Assembly: GCA_020638905.1 (NCBI GenBank)
Contig: JACKHP010000023.1
Span: 1 to 64,000 of the forward strand
DNA from: Planctomycetota bacterium
GTDB lineage: Bacteria > Planctomycetota > B15-G4
DNA length: 64,000 nucleotides
Direction of reading: 5' to 3'
Shown here: positions 33,049-42,131 of the stretch, one piece after another
How positions within the stretch are numbered: the first letter of the stretch is position 1
How the letters are laid out: each line of letters opens with the position of its first letter
The notes under the pieces: model-generated
What the model saw: the letters and a program-made list of their open reading frames with translations, nothing else
What the model was told of the DNA's origin: nothing
The model's database searches: none
Program-made: the position numbers and the translations under genes

Positions 33049-34532
33049 CAGCGTCCGGCGAGCGTGCGCTCCAGCCACGCGCCGGCCGGACGCGGCGCGC
33101 CGTCGGCGCCGAGCAGGCCGCAGGTGTGGTCGAGGTCGCGCCAGCCGTCCACGAGCAGGCCCGCGACGGTGCCGCGGGCGTCGGCGCGCGCCAGCACGCC
33201 CTCGAGGAAGCGCGTCTGGGCGGCGTGTCCGAAGGCCAGCGGCGAGGCGCCCGCGGCGAGGATCCAGAAGGCGGGCGGCGTGCGCGCGGGGCCTCCTTCG
33301 ACGCGCGGGGCGGCGGAGGCGCGCAGCCAGCCGTCCCAGGTGTCGAGGATGCGCTCGCTGATGCCGGCGCCGCCGGGTGCCAGTCCCGCGGGCGCGAGCC
33401 GCGGACCGGCCACGTCGAGTGCGTCACCGGCGTCGACGAGGGCGAGGAAGAGGGCCTCGCTGCGCGGACCGGTGCCGGCGAGGCGCACGGCGAGGCGCGT
33501 CGAGGGCGAGACGGCGCGAACCCGGGAGCGGGCCTCGCGCGCGAGCGCGGTCCAGTCGTCGGGCGTCCAGTCGGGCGGGAAGAGCAGCGACGTCTCGCCG
33601 TCGGGCTCGGGCACCGCGAGCATCAGCGCGGGTCGCAGCGCGGCCGCCAGGCGCTCGGCGCCGTCGAGGAACGTCGCGCGGCGGGTCGCGACGTCCGGCA
33701 GCGCGAGGTTCCAGGCGAAAGGTGCGGCGAGCTCGAGCACGAGTGCCCGCCGCGCCGTCGGCAACCCGTGCGGATCACGGTCGGCCGGCAGAACCCACGC
33801 GTCGAGGTCGCCCGGCGGGACGTCCGCGTGCGCGTCGCCGTCGGACGAGGCGAACGGGACGTCGGCGCGGGTGAAGACGCCCACGTGGAGGTCGGCGCGC
33901 GGCGCGTGCTCGAGGCGCGGCTCGGCGTCGAACGTGTCCATGAGCTCGAGCGACGAGTCGTGGAACAGCAGCGGGATGACGACCACGAACGTCGCGTAGG
34001 CGGCCGGCAGCAGACCCACGATCGCCTGCGGGATGGACGTGACCGGACCGCGGCGCGTGAAGAGCGGCAGGTGCCAGCTCAGCGTCCACGTCTGGGCCAG
34101 CGGCGTGCCGAGCAGGAGCTGCAGCACCGAGTGGTCGTGCAGCCAGGCCGAGGCGTCACGTCCCAGCACGACGCCGTGCATGGCGAGCGCCGAGAGCGGC
34201 AGCAGCGCGAGCAGCGCGAGGTTGTGCAGCACGATCGGCACGTCGGTGGGACGCAGGCCCCGCGTGCGCATGCACGAGACGTTCTGCGCCACGCCCAGCA
34301 CGAGCGCCGCCACGAACGCGCCCTGCACGAGCGGATGCTCGAGCCACGCCGGCTCGCCGAAGTGCAGCCGGTCGCGCAGCAGCACGGCCGCACACAGCGC
34401 GACGAGCGGCAGCAGCACGACGCGTTCGAGCGGCATGCCGCCGAGTTCGCGCGGACGCCGCGTGGCGAAGGCGTCCCAGAGCAGGACGAGCAGAAGGCTC
34501 ACGGCGAACACGCCGTGCAGGCTGGGGATCAC
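33048..34532 (-). CDS. Membrane protein with C-terminal glycoside-hydrolase-like TIM-barrel half
   Basis: A 494-residue protein. The N-terminal ~190 residues form six or more hydrophobic segments (for example SLHGVFAVSLLLVLLWD, VVLLPLVALCAAVLL and IVGLLPAAYATFVVVIPLLF). The C-terminal ~290 residues show features of glycoside-hydrolase barrels: LMLAVPEPDGETSLLFPPDW, a helix EARSRVRAVSPSTRLAV, PAFWILAAGASP, then TRFLEGVLARADARGTVAGLLVDGWRDLDHTCGLLGADGAPRPA. The last string resembles the end of barrels that read 'W.l.D...GL...DG.pKPA'. The expected acids (Glu in EPDGE, the Asp in DGWRD) are present, but activity is not proven. The GTG overlaps the Nudix stop. No exact family is assigned. Confidence 0.6.
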   Translation of the reverse strand: MIPSLHGVFAVSLLLVLLWDAFATRRPRELGGMPLERVVLLPLVALCAAVLLRDRLHFGEPAWLEHPLVQGAFVAALVLGVAQNVSCMRTRGLRPTDVPIVLHNLALLALLPLSALAMHGVVLGRDASAWLHDHSVLQLLLGTPLAQTWTLSWHLPLFTRRGPVTSIPQAIVGLLPAAYATFVVVIPLLFHDSSLELMDTFDAEPRLEHAPRADLHVGVFTRADVPFASSDGDAHADVPPGDLDAWVLPADRDPHGLPTARRALVLELAAPFAWNLALPDVATRRATFLDGAERLAAALRPALMLAVPEPDGETSLLFPPDWTPDDWTALAREARSRVRAVSPSTRLAVRLAGTGPRSEALFLALVDAGDALDVAGPRLAPAGLAPGGAGISERILDTWDGWLRASAAPRVEGGPARTPPAFWILAAGASPLAFGHAAQTRFLEGVLARADARGTVAGLLVDGWRDLDHTCGLLGADGAPRPAGAWLERTLAGR

Positions 34533-35026
34533 GTCGTGCGGTCCGGTGCCCGCGTGGACACGAGCAGCGCGAGCACGTGCAGCGCGAGGTCGCGCAGCTG
34601 TTCGTAGGCCAGGGCCGTTCGCACCGCCTCGCGATCGGCCCACTGCGCCTCGACGTGCTCGTCGGAGAGCGTCGGTTCGTGCGCCGGCGCCTCCGCCAGG
34701 AAGTACGTCACGCGCTTGCGCCGTCCCTCGTCGGCCGAACCGCGCGAGACGTACTCGACCACCTCGCGGAACTGCAGGTCGAGCGCGAGCCCGGTGTACC
34801 CGGTCTCCTCGGTCACCTCGCGCAGGGCGGTGGCCACCTCGTGCGGGTCGTCGGGATCGCGGCGTCCCTTGGGGAAGCCCCACATGCCGTTGTCGCGGTT
34901 GCGCAGCAGCAGCACGCGCGGCACACCGTCGCGCAGCCGAAAGAGGATGACGCCGCTGGCGCGGATCGTCGGCGCCGCGACGGCGGACGACGGCGTGCCG
35001 GTTCGGTGGGTCTCTTCGGGCGTCAT
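34529..35026 (-). CDS. Nudix hydrolase (Ap4A-type)
   Basis: A 165-residue Nudix protein. The start ASGVILFRLRDGVPRVLLLRNRDNGMWGFPKG is typical of diadenosine-polyphosphate hydrolases. The Nudix box reads GRRDPDDPHEVATALREVTEETGY: the REVTEE helix is intact, but the loop is one residue longer and the first Glu of the motif is Asp. It then has YFLAEAP and ends in a helix. Such enzymes cut nucleoside-diphosphate compounds. The ATG is 35026; an ordinary ribosome site is not obvious. It is the first gene of a pair with the membrane protein behind it, and shares a divergent promoter region with pyrK. Confidence 0.88.
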   Translation of the reverse strand: MTPEETHRTGTPSSAVAAPTIRASGVILFRLRDGVPRVLLLRNRDNGMWGFPKGRRDPDDPHEVATALREVTEETGYTGLALDLQFREVVEYVSRGSADEGRRKRVTYFLAEAPAHEPTLSDEHVEAQWADREAVRTALAYEQLRDLALHVLALLVSTRAPDRTT

Positions 35027-35115
35027 GGCGGTCCGCGGGCCGGACGGGTCCTCGGGGTGGCGCGTCTTGCGCCGCCGGGTCGTGCGCGGTCGGTCCTTCG
35101 CCGACCCGATGCAGA

Positions 35116-35124
35116 TGATAGGAT
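35116..35124. promoter_or_regulatory. Overlapping divergent -10 elements of pyrK and the Nudix gene
   Basis: Minus strand TATCAT (35116-35121) and plus strand TAGGAT (35119-35124) share bases. The plus element ends 10 nt before the pyrK ATG, giving a leader of only a few nucleotides. Confidence 0.4.
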
Positions 35125-35134
35125 CCGCGCCGAC

Positions 35135-35986
35135 ATGGCTTCCACCCAGACCCACACGCCGACGATGGCCGTGCGCCGCGCGACCGTGACCCACAACGAG
35201 CGCGTGCACGGCGGCTGCCACCGCATCGAGCTCTCGGTCCCGCCGGGCTTCCCGCCGGTGCGAGCGGGGCAGTTCGCGATGCTCTCGCTCGACGAGCCGC
35301 TGTTCCCGATCCTGCCGCGGCCGTTCAGCGTGCTCGGCTGGCGCGCCACCGACGACGGCTGTCTGCTCGAGTTCCTGGTCATGCCGGTGGGACGCGGCAG
35401 CGGCATGCTGTGCGAACGCCGTCCGGGACAGACGATCCAGGTCAGCGGGCCGATGGGGCACGCCTTCGACGAAGGCCTGCCCGCGGGACCGCTCGTGGGC
35501 GTGGCCGGCGGCTACGGCATCGCACCGTTCGTGTTCCTGCTCGAGGCCTGGCGCGCTGCGCAGCGCGACGACCTCGTGGCCGCGACGACGCTCGTGTTCG
35601 GTTCGCGCACGTCCGAGCGGCTGTTCCTGTCCGAGCGCGTGCGCGCCACGGGCGCGCGGATCGAGTTCGCCACCGACGACGGCAGCGAGGGCTTCCACGG
35701 CCGGGCCGACGCGCTGCTGAGCGCGATCCTGGCCGAGGAGCGCGCGGCGATGGTGCTCACCTGCGGTCCCGAGAAGATGATGGAGGCCGTGGGACGCGCC
35801 GCGCACGACGCCGGCGTCCCCTGTCGCGCCTCGCTCGAGACCGTCATGGGCTGCGGCTACGCGGTCTGCAACGGCTGCGCCGTGGCCGTCGACGACGCGT
35901 CCCAGCCCGACGGCTACACCTACCACCTCGCGTGCCGCGAGGGCACGGTGTTCGACGAGGGCTGCCTGCACTGGGACCTCGTCTGA
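35135..35986 (+). CDS. pyrK: Dihydroorotate dehydrogenase electron-transfer subunit
   Basis: A 283-residue flavoprotein. The FAD domain has LPRPFSVLGW; the NAD(P)-domain has GPMGHAF, VAGGYGIAPFVFLLEA and VLTCGPEKMM. The C-terminal [2Fe-2S] loop carries four cysteines (METVMGCGY-type: CGYAVCNGC, then C in HLACREG), the pattern of PyrK. It passes electrons from dihydroorotate dehydrogenase (PyrD type B) to NAD+ in pyrimidine synthesis. The partner pyrD is not in this window. ATG 35135 follows a near-leaderless promoter; ATG 35165 would also keep the fold. A metallophosphoesterase follows at 58 bp. Confidence 0.9.
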   Translation: MASTQTHTPTMAVRRATVTHNERVHGGCHRIELSVPPGFPPVRAGQFAMLSLDEPLFPILPRPFSVLGWRATDDGCLLEFLVMPVGRGSGMLCERRPGQTIQVSGPMGHAFDEGLPAGPLVGVAGGYGIAPFVFLLEAWRAAQRDDLVAATTLVFGSRTSERLFLSERVRATGARIEFATDDGSEGFHGRADALLSAILAEERAAMVLTCGPEKMMEAVGRAAHDAGVPCRASLETVMGCGYAVCNGCAVAVDDASQPDGYTYHLACREGTVFDEGCLHWDLV

Positions 35987-36043
35987 CGCGCGCGTCGCGC
36001 CGCGGGGCGCGCGGCTCCTCGATCGTCCCGCGAGACCCTTTCG

Positions 36044-36946
36044 ATGACCGACGTGCGCAAGCCGCCGCGACGTTTCAGCGACGAGGCGCTGGTCGTGTTC
36101 CGCACGCTGCGCTTCCTGGGCTCGCGCGTCTGGCCGGGCAAACGTGCGTACCGCGCCTGGCTGGCCCGCGGCGGACTGCGCGCGGTGCACGTCGACGTCC
36201 CCGTGCCGGGCTTGCACGAGGACCTCGACGGACTGCGCATCGTGCAGCTCAGCGATCCGCACGGCGGCTGCTTCGTCGACGAGGCGTCGCTCGAGCCGGC
36301 GGTCGACCTGGCGCGCGCGCTGCGTCCCGACGTGCTCGCGATCACGGGCGACTTCGTGACACGGCGCATGGAGGACGCGCGCGAGCTGGGCTCGGCCTTC
36401 GGACGCATCCCCGCGCCGCTCGGACGTTTCGCGGTCTTCGGCAACCACGACTACCGGCACCGGCGCGAGGGCGAGATCGCCGCCTGGCTGCGTCGCCAGG
36501 GCGTCGTCACGCTGCGCAACGCGTCGGTGCTCGTGCGGCGCGGCGCAGGACGTCTGCGCGTCGTCGGCCTGGAGGACCTCGAGGAGGCCAAGGTGGCCGA
36601 CATGGACCTCGCGCTGGCCGAGGCCCGCGCCGACGACCACGCCACGCTGCTGCTCTGCCACCACCCCGACGTCTACGACGTCGTCGAGCCCGGACGCTTC
36701 GACCTCGTGCTCACCGGCCACAGCCACGGCGGACAGATCGTGCTGCCGCTCGTCGGCTCGCTCGGTCGCGCCTGGATGCCGAAGCGTCTCTCCGGCACGC
36801 ACGAGCTGCCCGGCGGCGGACGGCTGCACGTGAACCGCGGCCTGGGCGTGCTCGTCGTGCCGCTGCGGGTGGGGGCGCCGGCCGAGGTGACCTGCTGCGT
36901 CCTGCGCCGGATGGGGGACGACCCGCGGCGCAGCGCCGACGCCTGA
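36044..36946 (+). CDS. Metallophosphoesterase (calcineurin-like)
   Basis: A 300-residue enzyme with every metal-ligand motif of the calcineurin-like family: LSDPHGG, ITGDFVTRR, FGNHDYRH, LCHHPD and LTGHSHGGQI. The spacing and the N-terminal basic region (PGKRAYRAW) resemble membrane-associated members such as YaeI and LpxG, which cut UDP-diacylglucosamine or other phosphate esters; the substrate here is not known. There is no full membrane helix, though the first ~45 residues are basic and aromatic and could attach to the membrane. It follows pyrK at 58 bp and is closed by a hairpin. Confidence 0.9.
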   Translation: MTDVRKPPRRFSDEALVVFRTLRFLGSRVWPGKRAYRAWLARGGLRAVHVDVPVPGLHEDLDGLRIVQLSDPHGGCFVDEASLEPAVDLARALRPDVLAITGDFVTRRMEDARELGSAFGRIPAPLGRFAVFGNHDYRHRREGEIAAWLRRQGVVTLRNASVLVRRGAGRLRVVGLEDLEEAKVADMDLALAEARADDHATLLLCHHPDVYDVVEPGRFDLVLTGHSHGGQIVLPLVGSLGRAWMPKRLSGTHELPGGGRLHVNRGLGVLVVPLRVGAPAEVTCCVLRRMGDDPRRSADA

Positions 36947-36948
36947 GC

Positions 36949-36966
36949 CCGGGACGCGCGTCCCGG
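36949..36966 (+). terminator. Perfect 18-bp palindrome after the phosphoesterase gene
   Basis: CCGGGACGC and GCGTCCCGG abut directly, 2 nt after the stop. A hairpin needs a few unpaired bases at the tip, leaving a stem of about 7 bp. No T-run. Confidence 0.45.
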
Positions 36967-37043
36967 ACCTCCCACTCGCTCGTCCGCCCACGCGCGGCGC
37001 TCCGGACCCGGTTCCTGGACGTCCCCTGGCGGGCATTCGCGGC

Positions 37044-37069
37044 CCGTCTCGGTGCTTTCCCCGAGACGG
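37044..37069 (+). repeat. 9-bp inverted repeat ahead of the acyl-CoA operon
   Basis: CCGTCTCGG (37044-37052) and CCGAGACGG (37061-37069) are perfect complements with an 8-nt spacer. The right arm ends 10 nt before a TACACT -10 element, so the dyad covers the -35 region and is well placed to be an operator. An upstream terminator is the other reading. Confidence 0.45.
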
Positions 37070-37079
37070 TCGGTCGGGC

Positions 37080-37085
37080 TACACT
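37080..37085 (+). promoter_or_regulatory. Candidate -10 element for the thiolase operon
   Basis: TACACT followed by CGCACT, 84 nt before the thiolase ATG, matching the recurring -10/discriminator pattern. Confidence 0.45.
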
Positions 37086-37169
37086 CGCACTCCTTTTGCG
37101 GGTGCCCGAAAGGCTGCTTGCACGGCCAGGGCGACCCGCCTCTCCTTCGTCCCCCCGGGGAGGTTTCCC

Positions 37170-38351
37170 ATGACCGACGTCGTCCTCGTCAGCGCGGTCC
37201 GTACGCCCATCGGCAGGTTCCAGGGCGGGCTCTCGTCCCTCACGGCGCCGCAGCTCGGTGCCCTGGCCGCCAAGGCCGCCATCGAGCGCGCCGGCATCGA
37301 TCCCGGGCAGGTCGACGAGACCATCATGGGCAACGTCCTGGGCTGCGGCCTGGGACAGGCGCCGGCGCGCCAGGTCGCGCGCGCCGCGGGCGTCCCCGAC
37401 CACACCTCGGCGCTGACCATCAACAAGGTCTGCGGCTCGGGACTCAAGGCCGTCATGCTGGCCGCCCAGGCGATCAAGTGCGGCGACAGCAAGGTGGTGC
37501 TGGCCGGCGGCATGGAGTCGATGACCAACGCGCCGTACTTCGTGCCCAAGGCGCGCGACGGCATGCGCCTCGGCCACGCGCAGATCCTCGACAGCATGAT
37601 CTTCGACGGCCTGTGGGATCCCTACTACGACGTGCACATGGGCATCACGGGCGAGAACGTCTGCCGCGAGTACGACGTCACGCGTGAGCAGCAGGACGCC
37701 TTCGCCGCCGAGAGCCATCGGCGCGCGGTGGCGGCCCAGCAGTCGGGGGCGTTCGACGCCGAGATCACCCCGGTCAGCATCCCGCAGCGCAAGGGCGACC
37801 CCGTCGTCGTCGCGAAGGACGAGGGTCCGCGCGCCGACGTCGACGCCGCGAGCCTGGCCAAGCTGCGTCCGGCGTTCGACAAGCAGGGCTCGGTGACCGC
37901 CGGCAACGCCTCGTCGATCAACGACGGCGCCGCCGCGACGATCGTCATGTCGGCCGACACGGCAAAGCAGCTGGGCGTCGAGCCGCTGGCGAAGATCACC
38001 GGCTACGCCACGGGCGGCATGGATCCCAAGTGGGTCATGATGGCGCCGGTCGAGGCGATCAAGAACCTCGAGACGCGCACCGGCAAGAACGTGAAGAGCT
38101 ACGACCTCGTCGAGCTCAACGAGGCCTTCAGCAGCCAATGCGTGGCCGTGCGCCGCATCTGGGACGTGGCCCCCGAGAAGCTCAACGTGAACGGCGGCGC
38201 GGTGGCCCTCGGGCATCCCATCGGAGCGTCGGGCACGCGCGTGCTCACGACGCTGATCTGGGCGCTCAAGAACCGCAACCTGAAGACCGGCGTCGCGACG
38301 CTGTGCCTCGGCGGCGGCAACGCCGTGGCCATGAGCGTGGAGGTCTGCTGA
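37170..38351 (+). CDS. Acetyl-CoA C-acetyltransferase (thiolase)
   Basis: A 393-residue thiolase. The acyl-accepting Cys88 is in INKVCGSGLKAV, His349 in GHPIGASG and the second catalytic Cys379 in CLGGGNAVAM; LNEAFSSQ is also conserved. All three catalytic residues are intact. It is of the biosynthetic/degradative acetoacetyl-CoA thiolase type (AtoB/PhaA-like). ATG 37170 has GGGAGG just upstream. It heads a plus-strand operon with a 3-hydroxyacyl-CoA dehydrogenase 2 bp later and acyl-CoA dehydrogenases after that, fitting β-oxidation or a short-chain acyl-CoA route. Confidence 0.94.
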   Translation: MTDVVLVSAVRTPIGRFQGGLSSLTAPQLGALAAKAAIERAGIDPGQVDETIMGNVLGCGLGQAPARQVARAAGVPDHTSALTINKVCGSGLKAVMLAAQAIKCGDSKVVLAGGMESMTNAPYFVPKARDGMRLGHAQILDSMIFDGLWDPYYDVHMGITGENVCREYDVTREQQDAFAAESHRRAVAAQQSGAFDAEITPVSIPQRKGDPVVVAKDEGPRADVDAASLAKLRPAFDKQGSVTAGNASSINDGAAATIVMSADTAKQLGVEPLAKITGYATGGMDPKWVMMAPVEAIKNLETRTGKNVKSYDLVELNEAFSSQCVAVRRIWDVAPEKLNVNGGAVALGHPIGASGTRVLTTLIWALKNRNLKTGVATLCLGGGNAVAMSVEVC

Positions 38352-38353
38352 TC

Positions 38354-39202
38354 ATGTCGATCACGACGGTCGCGGTCATCGGCGGCGGCACCATGGGCAA
38401 CGGCATCGCCCAGGTGTGCGCCACCCAGGGCAAGCAGGTCGTGCTCGTCGACGTCGACGACGCGGCGCTGAGCCGGGCCAAGGGCGCCATCGAGAAGAGC
38501 CTGCAGCGCGTGGCCAAGAAGGGCGTCATCGCCGAGGGCGACGTGGGCACGATCCTCGGGCGCATCGCCACGTCGACGAAGCTGGCCGACTGCGCCAGGG
38601 CCGAACTGGTCGTCGAGGCGGTGAGCGAGAACCTCGGCGTGAAGACCAAGATCTTCGCCGAGCTCGACGGGCTCATGCCGGCCGGCGCGATCCTGGCCAG
38701 CAACACGTCGTCGATCTCGATCACGGCGCTGGCGGCGGCCACGAAGCGTCCCGACAAGGTGATCGGGATGCACTTCATGAACCCGGTGCCGGTCATGAAG
38801 CTGGTCGAGGTGATCCGCGGGCTCGACACGTCCGACGAGACGCTGAGCGCCGTGAACGACCTGTCCGAGGCGCTGGGCAAGGTGCCCGTCGAGGCCAACG
38901 ACTTCCCGGGCTTCGTGAGCAACCGCATCCTCATGCCGATGATCAACGAGGCGATCACGGCGCTCATGGAGGGCGTGGCCACCAAGGAGGCCATCGACGA
39001 GATCATGAAGCTCGGCATGGCGCACCCGATGGGTCCGCTCACGCTGGCCGACCTGATCGGGCTCGACGTCTGCCTGAGCATCATGGAGGTTCTGCACCGG
39101 GACCTCGGCGACGGCAAGTACCGCCCCTGCCCGCTGCTGCGCAAGATGGTCGCGGCCGGACACCTCGGCCGGAAGACGGGCCGCGGCTTCTACACCTACT
39201 GA
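38354..39202 (+). CDS. 3-hydroxyacyl-CoA (3-hydroxybutyryl-CoA) dehydrogenase
   Basis: A 282-residue NAD(P)-dependent dehydrogenase of the single-domain-pair type (Hbd/PaaH-like). The Rossmann motif is VIGGGTMGNGIAQV, the substrate/cofactor Ser-rich motif is ASNTSSISI, the catalytic His is in GMHFMNPVPVMKLVEV, and the second domain has PGFVSNRILMPMINEA. It oxidises L-3-hydroxyacyl-CoA to 3-ketoacyl-CoA, the step before thiolase. The ATG is 2 bp past the thiolase stop. Confidence 0.95.
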   Translation: MSITTVAVIGGGTMGNGIAQVCATQGKQVVLVDVDDAALSRAKGAIEKSLQRVAKKGVIAEGDVGTILGRIATSTKLADCARAELVVEAVSENLGVKTKIFAELDGLMPAGAILASNTSSISITALAAATKRPDKVIGMHFMNPVPVMKLVEVIRGLDTSDETLSAVNDLSEALGKVPVEANDFPGFVSNRILMPMINEAITALMEGVATKEAIDEIMKLGMAHPMGPLTLADLIGLDVCLSIMEVLHRDLGDGKYRPCPLLRKMVAAGHLGRKTGRGFYTY

Positions 39203-39233
39203 CCCCCGACCGACATCCCCCGACGGATCGCCC

Positions 39234-40357
<1,124 letters not shown>

Positions 40358-40361
<4 letters not shown>

Positions 40362-41335
40362 GCGTGACCGTCGAAGAGGAGATGCTCGTCGACCGGGTGC
40401 GCTCCGGCGACGCCCGCGCGGCCGCGCGGCTCATGACCTGGGCCGAACGCGCCGACGCGCGCTTCGCGGAGGCGCACGCCGGGTTCGCCGCCGGGCTGGG
40501 GCACGCGCGGCGCCTGGGCATCACCGGTCCTCCCGGCGCGGGCAAGAGCACACTGGTCGAGGCGCTCTGCAAGCACTGGCGGACGTCCGACGCGCGCACC
40601 CTGGGCGTGCTCGCGGTCGATCCGTCCTCGCCCTTCTCGGGGGGCGCGCTGCTGGGTGACCGGGTGCGCATGTCGGCGCTCTCGCTCGACCCGGGCGTCT
40701 TCGTGCGCTCGATGGCCACGCGCGGCGCCTTCGGCGGACTGGCCCGCGCCACCGACGACCTGGCCGACGTGCTCGACCTGCTCGGGCGCCACACGATCCT
40801 GGTCGAGACCGTCGGGGTGGGACAGTCCGAGGTCGACGTCGTGCGCTCGACCGACCTCACGGTGCTCGTGCTGCATCCCGGTGCCGGCGACACGATCCAG
40901 GCCATGAAGGCCGGGTTGATGGAGGCCGCCGACCTGTACGTGGTCAACAAGTCCGACCTGCCCGACGCCGAGCGCCTGGTGCACGAGATCGCCGACGCGC
41001 TCGACCTGCGGCGCGGCGATCGCGAGCGCCCGCCGGTGGTGACCGTCTCGGCCGTCACGGGCGCGGGGCTGCCGCAGCTCGCGCAGACCCTCGACCGGCT
41101 GCTCGACGTGCGCACCGCCGACGGCCGTCTGGCACGCCGCCGGACCGAGAACCTCGCGTCCAGGGTGCGCCGCCTGGTCGACGCCGAACTCCGGCGCGAG
41201 GCCTGGGAGCGGGCAGGACTCGAAGGCGAACTCGTCCGCCGGATGGCCGGACCCGGTACGCTGTCGGTGTACGCCCTGGCCGCCGGACTCCTGGCGGCCT
41301 TCCGCGCGCGCGCCGCCGAGCGAGGTGACGCGTGA
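40358..41335 (+). CDS. meaB: Methylmalonyl-CoA mutase-associated GTPase MeaB
   Basis: A 325-residue GTPase of the MeaB/ArgK family. It has the P-loop GPPGAGKSTL, LAVDPSSPFSGGALLGDRVRM, TRGAFGGLA, ETVGVGQSEVDV, NKSD and a C-terminal dimerisation region. MeaB delivers and protects adenosylcobalamin for B12-dependent acyl-CoA mutases. The start overlaps the acyl-CoA dehydrogenase stop. The B12-binding mutase subunit follows, but the substrate-binding large subunit is not in this operon. Confidence 0.94.
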
Positions 41336-41379
41336 GAGCCGTCGCTGACACCGTCCCGCCGTCCCCGGAGGTCTCGTCG

Positions 41380-41799
41380 ATGCAGCCGCCCATCCGCGTG
41401 CTGGTGGCCAAGCCCGGGCTCGACGGGCACGACCGCGGCGCCAAGGTCGTCGCGGCCGCGCTGCGCGACGCCGGCATGGAGGTCGTCTACGGCGGGCTGC
41501 ACGCCACGCCCGAGGCGATCGTCGAGATGGCGCTCCAGGAGGACGTCGAGGTGGTCGGCCTGTCGATCCTCTCGGGCGCGCACATGACGCTCTTCCCCAA
41601 GGTGCGGCGGCTGCTCGACGAGGCCGGCGCCGACGACGTGCTGCTCACCGGCGGAGGCATCATCCCGAAGGCCGACATGGACGCGCTGGCCCGGTCGGGC
41701 GTCGGCCGCCTGTTCGGCCCGGGCGCGAGCCTCGACGAGCTGGCCACCTACATCCGCGGCGAGGTCGAGCGCCGCCGGTCCGCCGCGAGGAGCGCGTGA
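41380..41799 (+). CDS. B12-binding small subunit of an acyl-CoA mutase
   Basis: A 139-residue free-standing cobalamin-binding domain. It has the lower-ligand motif DGHDRG in KPGLDGHDRGAKVV, then GLSILSGAH and LTGGGIIPKADMDAL, the SxL and GG motifs of base-off B12 domains. Such subunits pair with a separate mutase large subunit (for methylmalonyl-CoA, isobutyryl-CoA or related). ATG 41380 is preferred because GGAGG lies 9 nt before it; a GTG at 41332, overlapping the meaB stop, would add 16 residues without structure. The stop overlaps the next gene by 4 bp. Confidence 0.92.
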   Translation: MQPPIRVLVAKPGLDGHDRGAKVVAAALRDAGMEVVYGGLHATPEAIVEMALQEDVEVVGLSILSGAHMTLFPKVRRLLDEAGADDVLLTGGGIIPKADMDALARSGVGRLFGPGASLDELATYIRGEVERRRSAARSA

Positions 41800-42131
41800 C
41801 GACGATGAAAGATGCGCAGCGCAAGACGACACCGCACCCGATGCCCGATCAGGAGATCCTGAACATCGACGGGGCGGCCGCGCTCCTCGGCGTGAGCATC
41901 AAGACCTTCAGCAAGGTGCTGCGCGAGGGCGACGTCCCCGGGCGCAAGGTGGGGCGCGAGTGGAAGTTCTCGCGCCGTGCCCTGATCGACTGGATCGGCC
42001 AGTCGCGCTCGCGCAACTTCCTCGACCAGACCGACGCCGGCCTCGGCGAGCGTCCGCGCCGTGCGCGCGCGGCCGCCGCGGTGCGCCGACGCAAGACCGA
42101 CGACGGCTACTCCGCGGACGACATGCGATGA
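41796..42131 (+). CDS. Small MerR/excisionase-type helix-turn-helix protein
   Basis: A 111-residue protein. The N-terminal half has the excisionase-like HTH (ILNIDGAAALLGVSIKTFSKVLREGDVPGRKVGREWKFSRRALIDWI), used both by DNA-binding regulators and by B12-photoreceptor-like or accessory proteins. The C-terminal half is Arg/Ala-rich (RPRRARAAAAVRRRK) and likely binds nucleic acid. It overlaps both its neighbours by 4 bp and so is tightly coupled to the mutase subunit and the second acyl-CoA dehydrogenase. GTG 41796 or ATG 41805 can start it. It is a plausible local regulator of the operon; no target is visible except the dyad at 37044. Confidence 0.85.
   Translation: MTTMKDAQRKTTPHPMPDQEILNIDGAAALLGVSIKTFSKVLREGDVPGRKVGREWKFSRRALIDWIGQSRSRNFLDQTDAGLGERPRRARAAAAVRRRKTDDGYSADDMR

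Noticed and set aside
36949..36966. The perfect CCGGGACGCGCGTCCCGG palindrome as a repressor operator
   Set aside because: It lies 2 nt after a stop codon with no promoter close by, so a transcript-end hairpin is the simpler reading.
41796..42131. Excisionase-type HTH as a sign of a mobile element
   Set aside because: There is no integrase, attachment site or composition change nearby, and the gene overlaps metabolic genes on both sides; it is better read as an operon-borne DNA-binding protein.
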